From positions 1 through 39,141 of the IMG/VR virus record IMGVR_UViG_3300031625_000009: a DNA stretch of 39,141 nt. One strand, 5' to 3'. Source of the DNA: a virus. Position numbers and translations under genes: made by a program. The number at the start of each line of letters is the position of its first letter. Position 1 is the first letter of the stretch. Below, piece by piece: positions 15,387-23,106 of this stretch. A model generated the notes under the pieces. It did no database searches and had not been told where the DNA came from. It saw only the letters and a list, made by a program, of their open reading frames with translations.

Positions 15387-17777
15387 ATGGCACAGGGAGA
15401 GGTAGCGATAACTCAATCGGGCTTCCCGATGGGTGGTACGAGCAACACTTCTTCGTTCACTGACCCTAAGGTGACCAACCCTCCATTTGCTTACCCCCGC
15501 CACCTGCCTCAGGATAATCAGATACAGCGTGGGTACATGCGTTTGCTGGGGCAGGTGCTGCAAGCGAACTTAGGCGTTATACCTGAGACCTCCGCTGGTG
15601 AAGAGGCTCAGAGGGCGCTTGCTGACTTGGGTGCCAAGTTGGACTTCCAGTTCAACCCCAACCAGTTGAATCGGGCAGTAACTGCCCGTACCGACACCCA
15701 GTTGTGGATCAACCAGTCCCCTAGCGAGTTGCTTACTCCGGGCTTGGGGGATATGTCGTTTCAGTGGCAGATGATATTCAACCGTGAGGAAGAAGTACAG
15801 AAGTACTATAACGCTCAGGGACGTTGGAGTAGGTCCGGTGTCGCCGCCGAACGCATCAACGCTCAACACCTTGATGCCCTGTTGAAGGCCGACCCGTCCG
15901 ATCCAAGGGTGGCAGAGCGTATTGGTATTCTGGCAGACATCATGGTGCTGGACCAGATCACTGGACAGAGGCTCACCGAAGCGGCTGTTACGTTTGCAGA
16001 GAAATGGAGCGCCACAGCGTCTCGCCACACCGACGACGACGCCGAACCCGATCCTGACGATGTGATGTCTCGGGGGGAGAAGAATGATCTAATCAGTGCC
16101 AACATGACCAACTCGGCGTTCTTGATTCCCAATCCCATTCGTGTGGTCTTCTCTGAGAACTTCATGGTAGATGGGTACGTCAACACCGTGGCCGTGTCTA
16201 TCCAGAAGTTCTCCCCAGACATGGTTCCCACTGTGGCAGCGGTTGACATCTCAATGCACGCCCTTTATCAGGGGTTTGCTCGCCAAAAGACCGTCTTTAC
16301 GACGCTGGCTGCTGGTGTCAGTGACGGGGAACTAGAAGCCGGGGAAAACCCCTATGACAGTGAGAGCCAGAACAGGGTGGCGACCGCTGGGACGGATACT
16401 GCTGACTGGCAAGCACTGGGCATGAGCGGCCAGCCCATATTGGCTGGGTTTGACCACAGCCCGAATGATTCTGGACGTAACTGGCTAGGTTCCGCTGAGT
16501 CAAAACTAAACCACTACAAGAACGTCGCAGGACGCACGACCCCCAACGTCCCACATACTGGGGAGACGCTAGCGAAGCCCCTAAAGGGTGGCGGCTCTTT
16601 GCGTATGCAACTAGGAGATAATGATGCGATTTTGTATGGCATTGTCTGCAACCTGAATGACTCCAATCTGGGTAGGTTTATCCGAAACAATGGCAGTCCC
16701 GATGAGGCGATGGAGTACTTCAACTCCATGAAGGAAAGGTTGTCCGTTAGCGTAGACGTAGGAGTAGCCCTGCGAGCGCGCTTAAAGGCTACTACTAAGG
16801 AGTCCTTGTACGAGTTGTGGATGGACGGGGATGAGAATGGGTTTAGTACCTACCACAAGGGTGCCCAAGACTACGTGGATGGTGAGTGGGAGGACTCCTC
16901 GGTCTACGACCACCATTTCTTTGATCGTTGGAGTAAAGAACAGAGGAGGAACTTGTTTGCCGTTGGCATTGACACCTACAACAATACAGCCTCATCTTCT
17001 GTGACACGTCAGGGACAACTCTTAAAGCAAACAGTAACCCAAGCCTCCGGGTTCTACACCCGGTCGTTTCCCATCCTTGAACTGGACGATCATCCGGGGT
17101 ACTACGGGGACCATTTCTATATAGACAGCACACAGTATGGTCCAGCAGACATCAACATTAGGATTGGCGGTAAGCCCGATGAGGGCTGGCTTTGGCTGGG
17201 AGACAAGAGTGGGACTCGCATCTCCTCAGATCAATGGCAGTTGTCCCTAGCCCGTGGGTTCTACGACCCTACTACCAACATTGGGTTCCCCAGTCAGTTG
17301 ACGTTGGTAAATGCCGCCACGAACAATGTAGATCACACTTACGACATTCTGTACCAGCCGGTCCTGACCGTGCGGGTTCGTCTGCTGATGACGGACCCTG
17401 ACTCCAAGAAGACACAGAGAGTCCCCATATCAGATACTGGTGTTATGTGGGTGTACCCGCGTGATGAGGAAACAGGAACCATAAACGACGTTGACGGTGA
17501 GGGCGTCACTGACGTAGGTGTTCACAATAGGATTGATCTTCAGGGTTCGCCGCAGGGGGATGAGGGGGATGACATCACCAGTGCAATGAAGGACCGTGAG
17601 TGGATCACAGACGTTGATAAGGAACTGTACTACGATGGGCTGTACGGCTCAAACCAACCGCACCCGAACATGAAGAGGTACGGTTGGTACTCACTAGACG
17701 ACTTCTCCGACGCCAGTCTGGGGGGCATGATGATTAGTAGTGCTAACATCAGGTCCAATAACGTGGCGGTAACCTGA
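15387..17777 (+). CDS. Large baseplate protein with CIS-tube-like domain, 796 aa
   Basis: The stretch KLDFQFNPNQLNRAVTARTD followed by MSFQWQMIFNRE and, about 150 residues later, PIRVVFSENFMVDGYVNTVA plus SIQKFSPDMVPTVAAVDIS, is the pattern I know from the N-terminal domain of contractile-injection-system tube-initiator proteins that sit next to a LysM protein. Here the two halves are separated by a long helical insertion rich in Ala, Asp and Glu. The C-terminal about 400 residues are unrelated to anything I recognise and include FFDRWSKEQRRNLFAVGID and an acidic tail; they probably extend into the baseplate. Strong SD (GAGGAGG, 8 nt). The TGA overlaps the ATG of the LysM gene (TGATG), the expected partner. 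Confidence 0.7.
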   Translation: MAQGEVAITQSGFPMGGTSNTSSFTDPKVTNPPFAYPRHLPQDNQIQRGYMRLLGQVLQANLGVIPETSAGEEAQRALADLGAKLDFQFNPNQLNRAVTARTDTQLWINQSPSELLTPGLGDMSFQWQMIFNREEEVQKYYNAQGRWSRSGVAAERINAQHLDALLKADPSDPRVAERIGILADIMVLDQITGQRLTEAAVTFAEKWSATASRHTDDDAEPDPDDVMSRGEKNDLISANMTNSAFLIPNPIRVVFSENFMVDGYVNTVAVSIQKFSPDMVPTVAAVDISMHALYQGFARQKTVFTTLAAGVSDGELEAGENPYDSESQNRVATAGTDTADWQALGMSGQPILAGFDHSPNDSGRNWLGSAESKLNHYKNVAGRTTPNVPHTGETLAKPLKGGGSLRMQLGDNDAILYGIVCNLNDSNLGRFIRNNGSPDEAMEYFNSMKERLSVSVDVGVALRARLKATTKESLYELWMDGDENGFSTYHKGAQDYVDGEWEDSSVYDHHFFDRWSKEQRRNLFAVGIDTYNNTASSSVTRQGQLLKQTVTQASGFYTRSFPILELDDHPGYYGDHFYIDSTQYGPADINIRIGGKPDEGWLWLGDKSGTRISSDQWQLSLARGFYDPTTNIGFPSQLTLVNAATNNVDHTYDILYQPVLTVRVRLLMTDPDSKKTQRVPISDTGVMWVYPRDEETGTINDVDGEGVTDVGVHNRIDLQGSPQGDEGDDITSAMKDREWITDVDKELYYDGLYGSNQPHPNMKRYGWYSLDDFSDASLGGMMISSANIRSNNVAVT

Positions 17778-18028
17778 TGGCTATTTCTCCGTCCTCTAGG
17801 TACACCCAGATCACGAACAGTAAGGGCAGGGCGGTGGCCCAGAGGAAGCCTCGTGTTTCCTCCCGCTACACAGTCGTGGTGTCTACGGGGGGCCAGACCT
17901 TTGAGGGACTGGCAGCCATGCACTTGAGTGACCCACAACTGTACTGGCGTATCGCTGAGTTGAATCCTCAGGTTCCCTACCCTGACGAAATCCCAGCCGG
18001 AACTCGTTTACGTATACCACAGGGGTGA
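17777..18028 (+). CDS. LysM-domain baseplate protein, 83 aa
   Basis: After a basic N-terminus of about 28 residues, the remainder is one LysM-like domain: YTVVVSTGGQTFEGLAAMHL, then DPQLYWRIAELNPQVPYPDE and the closing IPAGTRLRIPQG. The W-R-I-A-E-L-N-P phrase and the final I-P-x-G-T-x-L-x-I-P are diagnostic. In contractile phages the small LysM protein links tail tube and hub (P2 gpX, XkdP types). The start overlaps the previous stop by one base, and the hub gene follows after 3 nt, so the three are a translational unit. Because it is so small, it is more likely a structural clamp than an enzyme. Confidence 0.85.
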   Translation: MAISPSSRYTQITNSKGRAVAQRKPRVSSRYTVVVSTGGQTFEGLAAMHLSDPQLYWRIAELNPQVPYPDEIPAGTRLRIPQG

Positions 18029-18031
18029 TCC

Positions 18032-19210
18032 GTGTATCAACCTGAAGCCTCTCCACATACGAGGGTTGTTGAGATTGACGGGGTGGATGCCTCTGTTCTC
18101 AGTTCTGTTGAGCGGGTGGACATCAGCCTACGTGAGAACGAGCATGACCACGCCACCGTTATTCTGGCGGGGGTTGGTCCCACAGCGGTGACCGACTACA
18201 TAGATCGTCTCATTCGTATCCGTATCACCTTGCCTGACGGGTCCTCCTTTGTGTTTGCGGGTTCCATCCTTAGTGTCACCCCAACCCACAAGTCAAGGTC
18301 GGGTAGGGCTAACGGGAGCCTGTTGCAGGAGGCGTCACTGTCTTGCCTCGGCGCTAGTTCGGCTATGCGAGGGAAGCGCACCCGTCTATGGCGAGACTTC
18401 TCGGTCAAGAGCATGGTGGCAGACTTCGCTATTGACTACAAGTTTTCTTACTCTTGTCCTGACAATACTTCCACCATTGCAAGCATGTCCCAGCGCGGGA
18501 TGTCTGACTGGGAAGCCCTGACTAAGGCGTGCAAGATGTCCGGTCTGGCCGTGAACGTACACGGTACTGAAATCCATGTGTGGGACCCCATGAACGCCCT
18601 GAAGCACGGGGCACCATCTGGGATAATCAAGACGCTTGATGCTGCTTCTGGCACGTCTGTTGGCCCCGGACTAATCATAGAGTTTGAGGGGTCGTTTGGA
18701 ACAGCCCACGCCTTCGGAGCCGTGACCCAAGAGAGTATTACAATACTAGATTCTGATGGACAGTTACTTTCAGTGTCCTCCTCTGATCTTCTGAACGCCT
18801 CCCCCCCGGCGGGTGAAGCCATCACGTCTCTTCTAAATGATTCCTATGGGGTTGACGCCCAGTCTGTGTTCTCTGCTCAACGTCACTTGAAGGCTTCTCG
18901 TGCTTACGCCGATGCCTACGTCGCTAAGGTGATTACTACTGGGGTAGCAGGTCCGGTGCCGGGTAGTGCTCTAGGGGTGGAGGGCTTTAACGGGGAGTTC
19001 GATGGCCTGTGGTTGGTACGAGGCATGGAGATGAAGACCACCCGCCCCGGACAGTTCCTTACTGAGTGGGACCTCAGCCGAGCCACCAAGGGAGCCACCT
19101 ACAACAACCCAGTAATACTAAACACGTACAGTACAGCCCCGCACCCCAAGTTGGAGTCCGGGGCATGGCGTGCGTCTACGAGGAGAGAGCATGTCTACTC
19201 CTCTAACTGA
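18032..19210 (+). CDS. Baseplate hub protein, P2 gpD / T4 gp27-like, 392 aa
   Basis: The gene follows the LysM gene and precedes the OB-fold spike gene, the standard place of the trimeric hub that joins tube and spike. The N-terminal domain (residues 1-110) reads as repeated strand pairs: RVVEIDGVDASVLSSVERVD, DHATVILAGVG and IRIRITLPDGSSFVFAGSIL. The middle has a helix pair (SMVADFAIDYKF and MSDWEALTKACKMSGLAVNV), the P2 gpD-type hub signature in which a short domain recognises the LysM partner. The C-terminus, FDGLWLVRGMEMKTTRPGQF, also fits. The GTG start is 3 nt after the LysM stop, with only a weak GGGGTGA site. The 3' end overlaps the spike gene by 20 nt. Confidence 0.8.
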   Translation: MYQPEASPHTRVVEIDGVDASVLSSVERVDISLRENEHDHATVILAGVGPTAVTDYIDRLIRIRITLPDGSSFVFAGSILSVTPTHKSRSGRANGSLLQEASLSCLGASSAMRGKRTRLWRDFSVKSMVADFAIDYKFSYSCPDNTSTIASMSQRGMSDWEALTKACKMSGLAVNVHGTEIHVWDPMNALKHGAPSGIIKTLDAASGTSVGPGLIIEFEGSFGTAHAFGAVTQESITILDSDGQLLSVSSSDLLNASPPAGEAITSLLNDSYGVDAQSVFSAQRHLKASRAYADAYVAKVITTGVAGPVPGSALGVEGFNGEFDGLWLVRGMEMKTTRPGQFLTEWDLSRATKGATYNNPVILNTYSTAPHPKLESGAWRASTRREHVYSSN

Positions 19211-20435
19211 TTCCATGATCCATAGGGCCAAGGTCCAGTACTCCGACTCGGCCACGGGAGAGATTCAGGTAATCATCCCCTCGGTAACCTCTAAGACAGG
19301 GGTAGTACCAATAACCCTATGGGGTAGGAAGAGCCATGCTGCCAACAGCAAGTGGCTGGTGCCTGCTGTAGGTGACACCATCGTGGTGTGCCGGGAGGAC
19401 GAGGACTACACCAACGTCTTCTGGATCAACACCACGGTCCCACCTGACCCTCCCTACACCTTTGATGACAATCTGAACACACAGTTCAGCACGCTCCTAC
19501 AGGTTGACCGTACCAACGGTCAGGTCAGGATCAATACTGGTACTGCGGAGGATGATGATATATTTGACCAAGCCTTGGGAACCTACTACCCACTGGTGGT
19601 TAAAGATAACGACAACTCAAATCCTGCCATAAAGATCACCCCCGGCGGGCACGCTACACACACCACTAGAGCATCCATGCAGTTTCATCAGACCATCATG
19701 GGTGCCGGCGAGCATGCGGGTGTTGAGGGTGACTGGTATGTCTACGATTTGCCAGCGGAGAAATGGAACCTGTCCCACACCGGCCATTCCAACACCACCG
19801 CTGGTGGGATGACCGTCAGGGCCACCGGTACGCACACGCAGGGCACTGCGGGCACGTTTGATCGGTACATCCAGTTTGCTCCAAGTTATGATTGGAGTGG
19901 TTATGAACGGAACGGCATCTTTACTAACACTCAGTACAGCGACTTTACGTTCTTTGGAACATTTTATCAGTACGGTTGCCATCCTCTAGCAAACGACCAA
20001 TACACGTTGGGCTACAACGGAGCGCGGTGGAACGAGTTGTATTGCTCCAATGGGACAATAAACACATCCGATCAGAACCAGAAAACCGACATCGCTGACT
20101 CTGATCTGGGGCTGGATTTCGTCAATGCCCTACGACCTGTGAAGTTCAAATGGATTGAAAGTGAAGGTAGGGCAGGGGTTAGGACACACTATGGGCTGCT
20201 AGGGCAGGAGGTCGAAACAGTATTGGGGGGCGCTGCTTCCGACACGGCCATCTGGACTAACGCACTGATTGAAGCACACCCCGAAATGGCGGCTGACTCT
20301 GAACGCAATGTCCCTCACGTTGCTGCCGTGGAAGAGCACTATGAGCAGGGACTTCGGTACACGGAACTAATATCGCCTATGATTAAGGCAATACAGGAAC
20401 TAACCACACGGCTAACAGCACTGGAGTCAGCATGA
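19191..20435 (+). CDS. Baseplate spike: gp5/gpV-like OB domain fused to an S74 chaperone, 414 aa
   Basis: Residues about 10-85 form an OB-fold typical of gpV/gp5 spike proteins: AKVQYSDSATGEIQVIIPSV, then LVPAVGDTIVVCREDEDYTN and VFWIN. A beta-rich shaft follows. From about residue 290 a second domain is a Peptidase_S74 chaperone: INTSDQNQKTDIADSDLG gives the Ser-Lys pair (S293, K298), then HYGLLGQEVETVLGG, and the end ISPMIKAIQELTTRLTALES. The chaperone would trimerise the shaft and leave. OB plus S74 in one gene is unusual for a central spike. GAGGAG lies 6-7 nt before ATG 19191, which I prefer to GTG 19170. The stop overlaps the next ATG (ATGA). Confidence 0.8.
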   Translation: MSTPLTDSMIHRAKVQYSDSATGEIQVIIPSVTSKTGVVPITLWGRKSHAANSKWLVPAVGDTIVVCREDEDYTNVFWINTTVPPDPPYTFDDNLNTQFSTLLQVDRTNGQVRINTGTAEDDDIFDQALGTYYPLVVKDNDNSNPAIKITPGGHATHTTRASMQFHQTIMGAGEHAGVEGDWYVYDLPAEKWNLSHTGHSNTTAGGMTVRATGTHTQGTAGTFDRYIQFAPSYDWSGYERNGIFTNTQYSDFTFFGTFYQYGCHPLANDQYTLGYNGARWNELYCSNGTINTSDQNQKTDIADSDLGLDFVNALRPVKFKWIESEGRAGVRTHYGLLGQEVETVLGGAASDTAIWTNALIEAHPEMAADSERNVPHVAAVEEHYEQGLRYTELISPMIKAIQELTTRLTALESA

Positions 20436-21160
20436 TACCGACCACCAAGAGTAACGTAGACCTCTCTCTCCTACACCCGCGCTTTAAGAAGCGTCTGGAA
20501 GCGTTCTTCGATGACCCCCGCATCCGTGGGCGTGTCTCCGTCTCCTCAGGCTGCCGGTCCTACGCAAAGCAGACGTACTTTTACAAGAGGTACCTGAAAG
20601 GCGGGAATCTGGCTGCCAATCCTGACCGCCGCTTTGGACCTATCGGCTTCGATGGACAGGGCATATGGCTAGGAAGTTGGCATCAACAGCAACTGGATGG
20701 CTGGTGCTATGCAGTAGACTTCCACCGTATTAATAACGATCTATACACATGGGAGATCAACTCCATTGCCAAGGAGTACGGGCTACATCCCACCGTTGAC
20801 GGAGAGTGGTGGCACCACCAGCCCCGCAAGTCAACGGAATGGTTTGAGGCCCCTGCTCTGAAGGCCCGAGTGATCAAGGAGGAGGTCAAGGAACCCCAGA
20901 TCGACTGGCACGCTGTCCTTGAGTACATCGCTGGGCTGGCTGCCACGGTCAGTGAGCAACCCCTACGAAGGGGTAGCAGGAACGAGGCGGTGCGTGTCCT
21001 ACAGAGGAAACTGGGGGAACTGGGGTTAGATGCCGGGACACCCGACGGGATCTTTGGTAAAATGACTACTAGGGCAGTTAGACGGTACCAACGGTTGCAC
21101 AACCTTACAGTAGACGGAATCGTAGGCCCAGCAACATGGGCTAGGTTGATGAGGGGTTAG
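20432..21160 (+). CDS. M15 peptidase with peptidoglycan-binding domain (endolysin or baseplate lysin), 242 aa
   Basis: Residues about 10-140 are a zinc D-Ala-D-Ala / L-Ala-D-Glu peptidase of the M15 type. The segment SSGCRSYAKQTYFYKRYLKG, H84 in GSWHQQQLDGWCYAVDF with D96, and H128 in GEWWHHQP are the expected zinc ligands. H84 to D96 has a five-residue insertion relative to the plain H-x6-D form. Residues 178-241 are a PG_binding_1 domain: PLRRGSRNEAVRVLQRKLGE, then PDGIFGKMTTRAVRRYQ and a closing GIVGPATWARLM. There is no signal peptide, so export would need a holin. The ATG overlaps the spike stop (ATGA), which raises the possibility that it is assembled into the virion. It is the only lysin candidate in the window apart from the tape-measure domain. 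Confidence 0.85.
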   Translation: MIPTTKSNVDLSLLHPRFKKRLEAFFDDPRIRGRVSVSSGCRSYAKQTYFYKRYLKGGNLAANPDRRFGPIGFDGQGIWLGSWHQQQLDGWCYAVDFHRINNDLYTWEINSIAKEYGLHPTVDGEWWHHQPRKSTEWFEAPALKARVIKEEVKEPQIDWHAVLEYIAGLAATVSEQPLRRGSRNEAVRVLQRKLGELGLDAGTPDGIFGKMTTRAVRRYQRLHNLTVDGIVGPATWARLMRG

Positions 21161-21161
21161 G

Positions 21162-21590
21162 TTGAGTACTTCTATTGCTATACCATTCACGTTCTCTGGA
21201 GGGTCCCTCCAGACTACTGACGACCCACATACTATTGCTCGTCAAGAGATCCTTGATGTGATTATGACGAACAAGTATGAGCGTGTGATGCTTCCGTACT
21301 ATGGAGCGGCCACCCGACGACTGCTGTTCCAGCATTTGGATTCTCTGCTGGTGGCTGACTATGAAGAGGAGACGTTGGACCTACTGAATCGAAACCTGTC
21401 CAACAGTAGGGCCATGTCTATCGTGGTGACTGACTCCTCCTCAGACGGGTCATGGAGTGGTCCCGGTGACCCTGAAGCAACGATGTACGTCAATGTTGAG
21501 TACCGGTTGAATAGCGACCCCACCACCCCGTCCTCTGTATCTATCTCTGTTGCTAACCCCTCCGCCATCAACAGCCTTTCTCAAGTCTAA
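21162..21590 (+). CDS. Baseplate wedge protein, T4 gp25 / P2 gpW-like, 142 aa
   Basis: The core TIARQEILDVIMTNKYERVM then LPYYGAATRRLLFQHLD carries the gp25-like pattern (helix, T-x-x-x-E-R-x-M-x-P-x-x-G, then a small helix). This wedge subunit triggers sheath contraction together with the J-like protein encoded next. Its size is typical. The frame starts with TTG at 21162, 1 nt after the lysin stop, with GAGG about 8 nt upstream; no ATG fits the conserved N-terminus. It carries a C-terminal extension of about 40 residues rich in Ser, Pro and Asn beyond the usual domain. Confidence 0.85.
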   Translation: MSTSIAIPFTFSGGSLQTTDDPHTIARQEILDVIMTNKYERVMLPYYGAATRRLLFQHLDSLLVADYEEETLDLLNRNLSNSRAMSIVVTDSSSDGSWSGPGDPEATMYVNVEYRLNSDPTTPSSVSISVANPSAINSLSQV

Positions 21591-21600
21591 GGAATAAACA

Positions 21601-23106
21601 ATGCCCATTGACTACACCAGTAGAGACTTCGCTTCGGTTAAGTCTGATTTGATTGTTCGTGCTAGAGCCACTATCCCAGAGTGGACCTCAACGTCTTCGC
21701 CTGACTTCACCATGATGCTCATTGATCTCTGGTCCTACGTGGCAGATGTACAGAACTACTACATTGACCGTGCGTACACTGAGGCGTACTTGGACACGGC
21801 CACACAGGCGTCATCTGTTCGGGCCATCGCACGGCTGATGGGTTATCAGCCCAACTCTCGCACGTCTGCGACTGCTACCGTTACTGTGTCCAACTCATCA
21901 GGGACTATTGAAGCCTTCCCCAAGGGAACCATGTTCTTGGTTCCAGCAGCCGGGGCTAAAGCGGCAGTCTACTTCACTTCCACGTCCGATGTACCCAGTG
22001 GGGGTATACCAGCGGGTGGGTCTTCCGTCGTTCCAGTAGCAGAGGGCAGGTGGGTGTCTGAAACCTTTTCCAACTTCAATGGCGAGGCAGGGTGGGCCTT
22101 CCCACTATCTGAACTGAAGATAGTTCCAAACTCGTTGACGCTGACTGTGGGGACCACAGCGTACACGCATACCCAACGGATGCACGAGGTGGGGTCTACT
22201 GCCCCGGTGTTCACTTCCATCACCGACAGCACCGACACGACTCGGATCGTGCTAGGGAATGGCGTGAACGGCAAGGTGCCTGACGCTGGTAGTACCATTG
22301 AGGCCACCTACCGGGTGGGTCAAGGGTCCGTAGGCAATGTTGGTCTTAATGCAATCACAACTCTGATCGTTCCCAAGGTGTACCTGTCGATTACCTCCTC
22401 CACGGCGGCTTCAGGGGGCACGGACTCAGAATCCATACCGTCCATCAAGAACAACGCCCCCGCTCTCAGGCGGGTTCAGGACAGGGCGGTAACACTGGCT
22501 GACTACAAGACCCTGATGTTGGGGTTCACTGGGGTGAATAAGGCTGTTGCCTTGTCCACAGTGTCCTCTGGGGCAGTGACTGTTAACTACGTTGCTCTTC
22601 CGGCGTACCCCGACTACCAGAATCAGGCTCTCACCGTTAGTACTCTGTACTTGAATGCTACTGCCGGGTCTCCTAACTTTGGGGCTGCTGGGGACGACAT
22701 TGACACCAACATGACTACCTTCTTGCAAGACAGGTCCATGATTGGAGTCACCGTTGCCCCCATCAGTACGACTATCAGTCTTACTGACGTATACGTAGCC
22801 TTCAACAGTGTCGTCGTTAAGGACGGGCACTACCAAGAGGTTGTGAAGTCAGGCATTGACACCGTCGTTAGGGCACTGTTCTCGTGGGAAAGCCTTGACT
22901 TCAATAAGCCTATTAGACTCAGCGCTATCCTCTCTGCTGCTCAAGGGGTTGAAGGTGTACAGAGTGTGTTCATCAGCAACCTAGGTGCTGCGTCCGGTGG
23001 GTCTTCCGTGGCCGACCACACACCCACTGCTACAACCTCCTCTGCCGTATCCCTACCCGTGCTCCGTACCATCACGTTCGCTGGGGTTAGCGGTGGTATT
23101 GCCTAA
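21601..23106 (+). CDS. Baseplate wedge protein, J-like / T4 gp6-like, 501 aa
   Basis: The N-terminus IDYTSRDFASVKSDLIVRAR and the following SPDFTMMLIDLWSYVADVQN, YIDRAYTEAYLDTATQASSV and RAIARLMGYQP are characteristic of Baseplate_J proteins, which form the wedge ring. Later, APALRRVQDRAVTLADYKTL and MLGFTGVNKAVALS are the second conserved block (P-x-x-x-R-x-x-x-R-A-V-T-x-x-D-Y). The C-terminal region with VDTVVRALFSWESLDFNKPI and RLSAILSAAQGVEGVQSVFI is the third. AAGGA lies about 7-8 nt before the ATG. The stop overlaps the start of the next wedge gene by one base (TAATG). The three wedge genes are in the standard W, J, I order. Confidence 0.92.
   Translation: MPIDYTSRDFASVKSDLIVRARATIPEWTSTSSPDFTMMLIDLWSYVADVQNYYIDRAYTEAYLDTATQASSVRAIARLMGYQPNSRTSATATVTVSNSSGTIEAFPKGTMFLVPAAGAKAAVYFTSTSDVPSGGIPAGGSSVVPVAEGRWVSETFSNFNGEAGWAFPLSELKIVPNSLTLTVGTTAYTHTQRMHEVGSTAPVFTSITDSTDTTRIVLGNGVNGKVPDAGSTIEATYRVGQGSVGNVGLNAITTLIVPKVYLSITSSTAASGGTDSESIPSIKNNAPALRRVQDRAVTLADYKTLMLGFTGVNKAVALSTVSSGAVTVNYVALPAYPDYQNQALTVSTLYLNATAGSPNFGAAGDDIDTNMTTFLQDRSMIGVTVAPISTTISLTDVYVAFNSVVVKDGHYQEVVKSGIDTVVRALFSWESLDFNKPIRLSAILSAAQGVEGVQSVFISNLGAASGGSSVADHTPTATTSSAVSLPVLRTITFAGVSGGIA

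Noticed and set aside
5624-20435. Diversity-generating retroelement targeting the S74 fibres
   Set aside because: There is no reverse transcriptase or template-like repeat in the window, and the fibre ends show no adenine-biased variable region.
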